From Zonotrichia leucophrys gambelii (Eukaryota; Chordata; Aves; Passeriformes; Passerellidae): a stretch of DNA of 64,000 bases. Below are positions 62,813 through 64,000 of the stretch, one piece after another; position 1 is the first letter of the stretch; each line of letters begins with the position of its first letter. Made by a program: the position numbers and the translations under genes. The stretch spans positions 14,820,599 to 14,884,598 of the forward strand of contig NC_088177.1 of assembly GCF_028769735.1 (NCBI RefSeq), written 5' to 3'. The notes beneath the pieces were generated by a model that saw only the letters and a list, made by a program, of their open reading frames with translations, was not told where the DNA came from and ran no database searches.

Positions 62813-64000
62813 TTGTGATATTTTTTTACTCAGTGTATCTAAGAAAACTTTCCCCCTCTTTCCTGTCATAGCCCAGATACTTCTACTGACATATAGTTGA
62901 TGTGTTTGATATAGGGTTTTGAGTTCTGTAATATTAAAATAAAACCTGCAAGCCATATAAAGTTTAACCATAAAATCAGTTCAGATCAGTACCATAGCTA
63001 CATACCTATTTATATTTCTTTAATATCTTCTTTGTATACCATTATAATTGATGTTGTTGGTGTAGACTTTGAGACTCTCAAATACCAGGTGGTGATGTAA
63101 TGTTCTTAGGACAGGATTCATTTTGGAAGGAAAGGTGTTTGAAAAGCAGAACAGATCAACCCATATATCTAAATTAGGGTCCCGAGTTGTTGCCCCATTC
63201 ATGACATGAATTCATAATTGACACCAGTTTCCAACAGCAGAGGTATAGTGGGCTCTGATACAGGATACTGGAGTTTACAGCAGAGAAAAGAATGTGAGAA
63301 GGTCACAGATCAGAAAAAATCCTACAGAACGCACGCCAAGAGAATCCTTGCAGTCAGCCCTCTGGGCTGTCCACCCACCAGTGTAAGCAGCAGCAGGGCT
63401 GGCCCCAGTGTGGTACACTTCCCCTCTTTCCACAAAAGCAGCTGGATGCTGTTTCTCCTTTCTAAGAAATCAGTGTGCACTTGGGACATGTGGAACTCTT
63501 ACAGTCCAGCAGAAAACGTCATACCTGTCTCATACCATCAAAACTGGGCTGACTCTACTCCTGAAGACTGCTGCTACTTTTCTGTTTTCAAACTGGGGTT
63601 TCATTTTTAGTGGAAGACTCTTGTATTGCAATGGTCTCTGACCTTCTTGTACATCTCCAGTGGCCTTCATTTTGAAAAGGTTGTATTTTGTCAAGATTTC
63701 CTTTTTGTTGCCTTGATAGTTTTTTTGCTTCCCAACCCATTAATATTGAACAGATCAAGAGTTAAAACAATCCTGTATTCTTCTCTTTTCTGTTTTTTCT
63801 AATGGATGAGTCATAGTACGGATGGCCTTTTGTTATTCTTTAGTAAATTCAAACAAGATTATTTATTCCCTCATTAGAAAAACAATAAATCAGCAAACAG
63901 AAAAATGTGAAACAATGACTTTAAAAGATATTTGCCATATTTTAAAGTTATTGGTTTGGTTTTGGGTTTGTTTTTTTATTTTTAATTTAATTTTTTAAAA
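62813..64000. other. Unannotated DNA to window end
   Basis: No gene recognised. The plus-strand open frames at 63218-63610 and 63408-63641 overlap each other and have no identifiable motif. The last 55 bases are T/G- then A/T-rich low-complexity sequence. Confidence 0.55.

Noticed and set aside
1..64000. CRISPR array, prophage, operon or other microbial system
   Set aside because: There are no regularly spaced repeats, no dense same-strand coding and no ribosome-binding-site pattern. Repeat content and base composition are those of vertebrate nuclear DNA.

Overview
This window reads as vertebrate nuclear DNA, most likely from a bird and possibly a songbird. It is AT-rich and CpG-poor, with no operon-like packing of open frames. 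The only interspersed repeats I recognise are two short 3'-end fragments of the CR1 LINE family (about 222-440 and 46291-46377) and one probable endogenous-retrovirus LTR remnant (about 52334-52717). I see no mammalian Alu, L1 or MIR sequence. Low repeat density with CR1 as the recognisable LINE is the usual picture in avian genomes. Species and chromosome cannot be read from the sequence.

No protein-coding gene can be named. The open frames scattered through the window are mostly 60-140 codons, overlap one another on both strands, and show no recognisable domain. Their number fits chance in AT-rich DNA. The best gene-like signal is on the minus strand at about 57846-58210: a GC-rich block (74 of 120 bases G+C in 58021-58140), an open frame ending in TGA at 58009-58007, an AATAAA signal 117 nt beyond the stop, and a GU-rich stretch after that. 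It looks like the last exon of an unrecognised gene, but it is unproven. The other transcription-related signal is at 52408-52588 on the plus strand: two CCAAT boxes, a TATA box and a consensus splice donor, probably carried in by the LTR.

Layout: 1-5 kb has a CR1 fragment and plain AT-rich DNA. 5-20 kb is featureless apart from a hairpin near 5.45 kb, a short duplication at 12.4 kb and an A20 tract. 20-23 kb holds a cluster of micro-duplications, a 16-bp palindrome and a T23 tract. 23-41 kb is nearly empty. A perfect 22-bp palindrome lies at 41451-41472. 42-46.4 kb holds two micro-duplications, a (TA)13 microsatellite and the second CR1 fragment. 46.4-52.3 kb is empty. 52.3-58.2 kb holds the LTR-like promoter and the terminal-exon candidate. 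59.4-62.8 kb holds three canonical G-quadruplex motifs and the longest open frame (172 codons, unrecognised).

Overall this is best described as a gene desert or the inside of a very long intron. I did not find a convincing new multi-gene system. The leads worth checking are the LTR-like promoter, the minus-strand terminal exon and the 22-bp palindrome.
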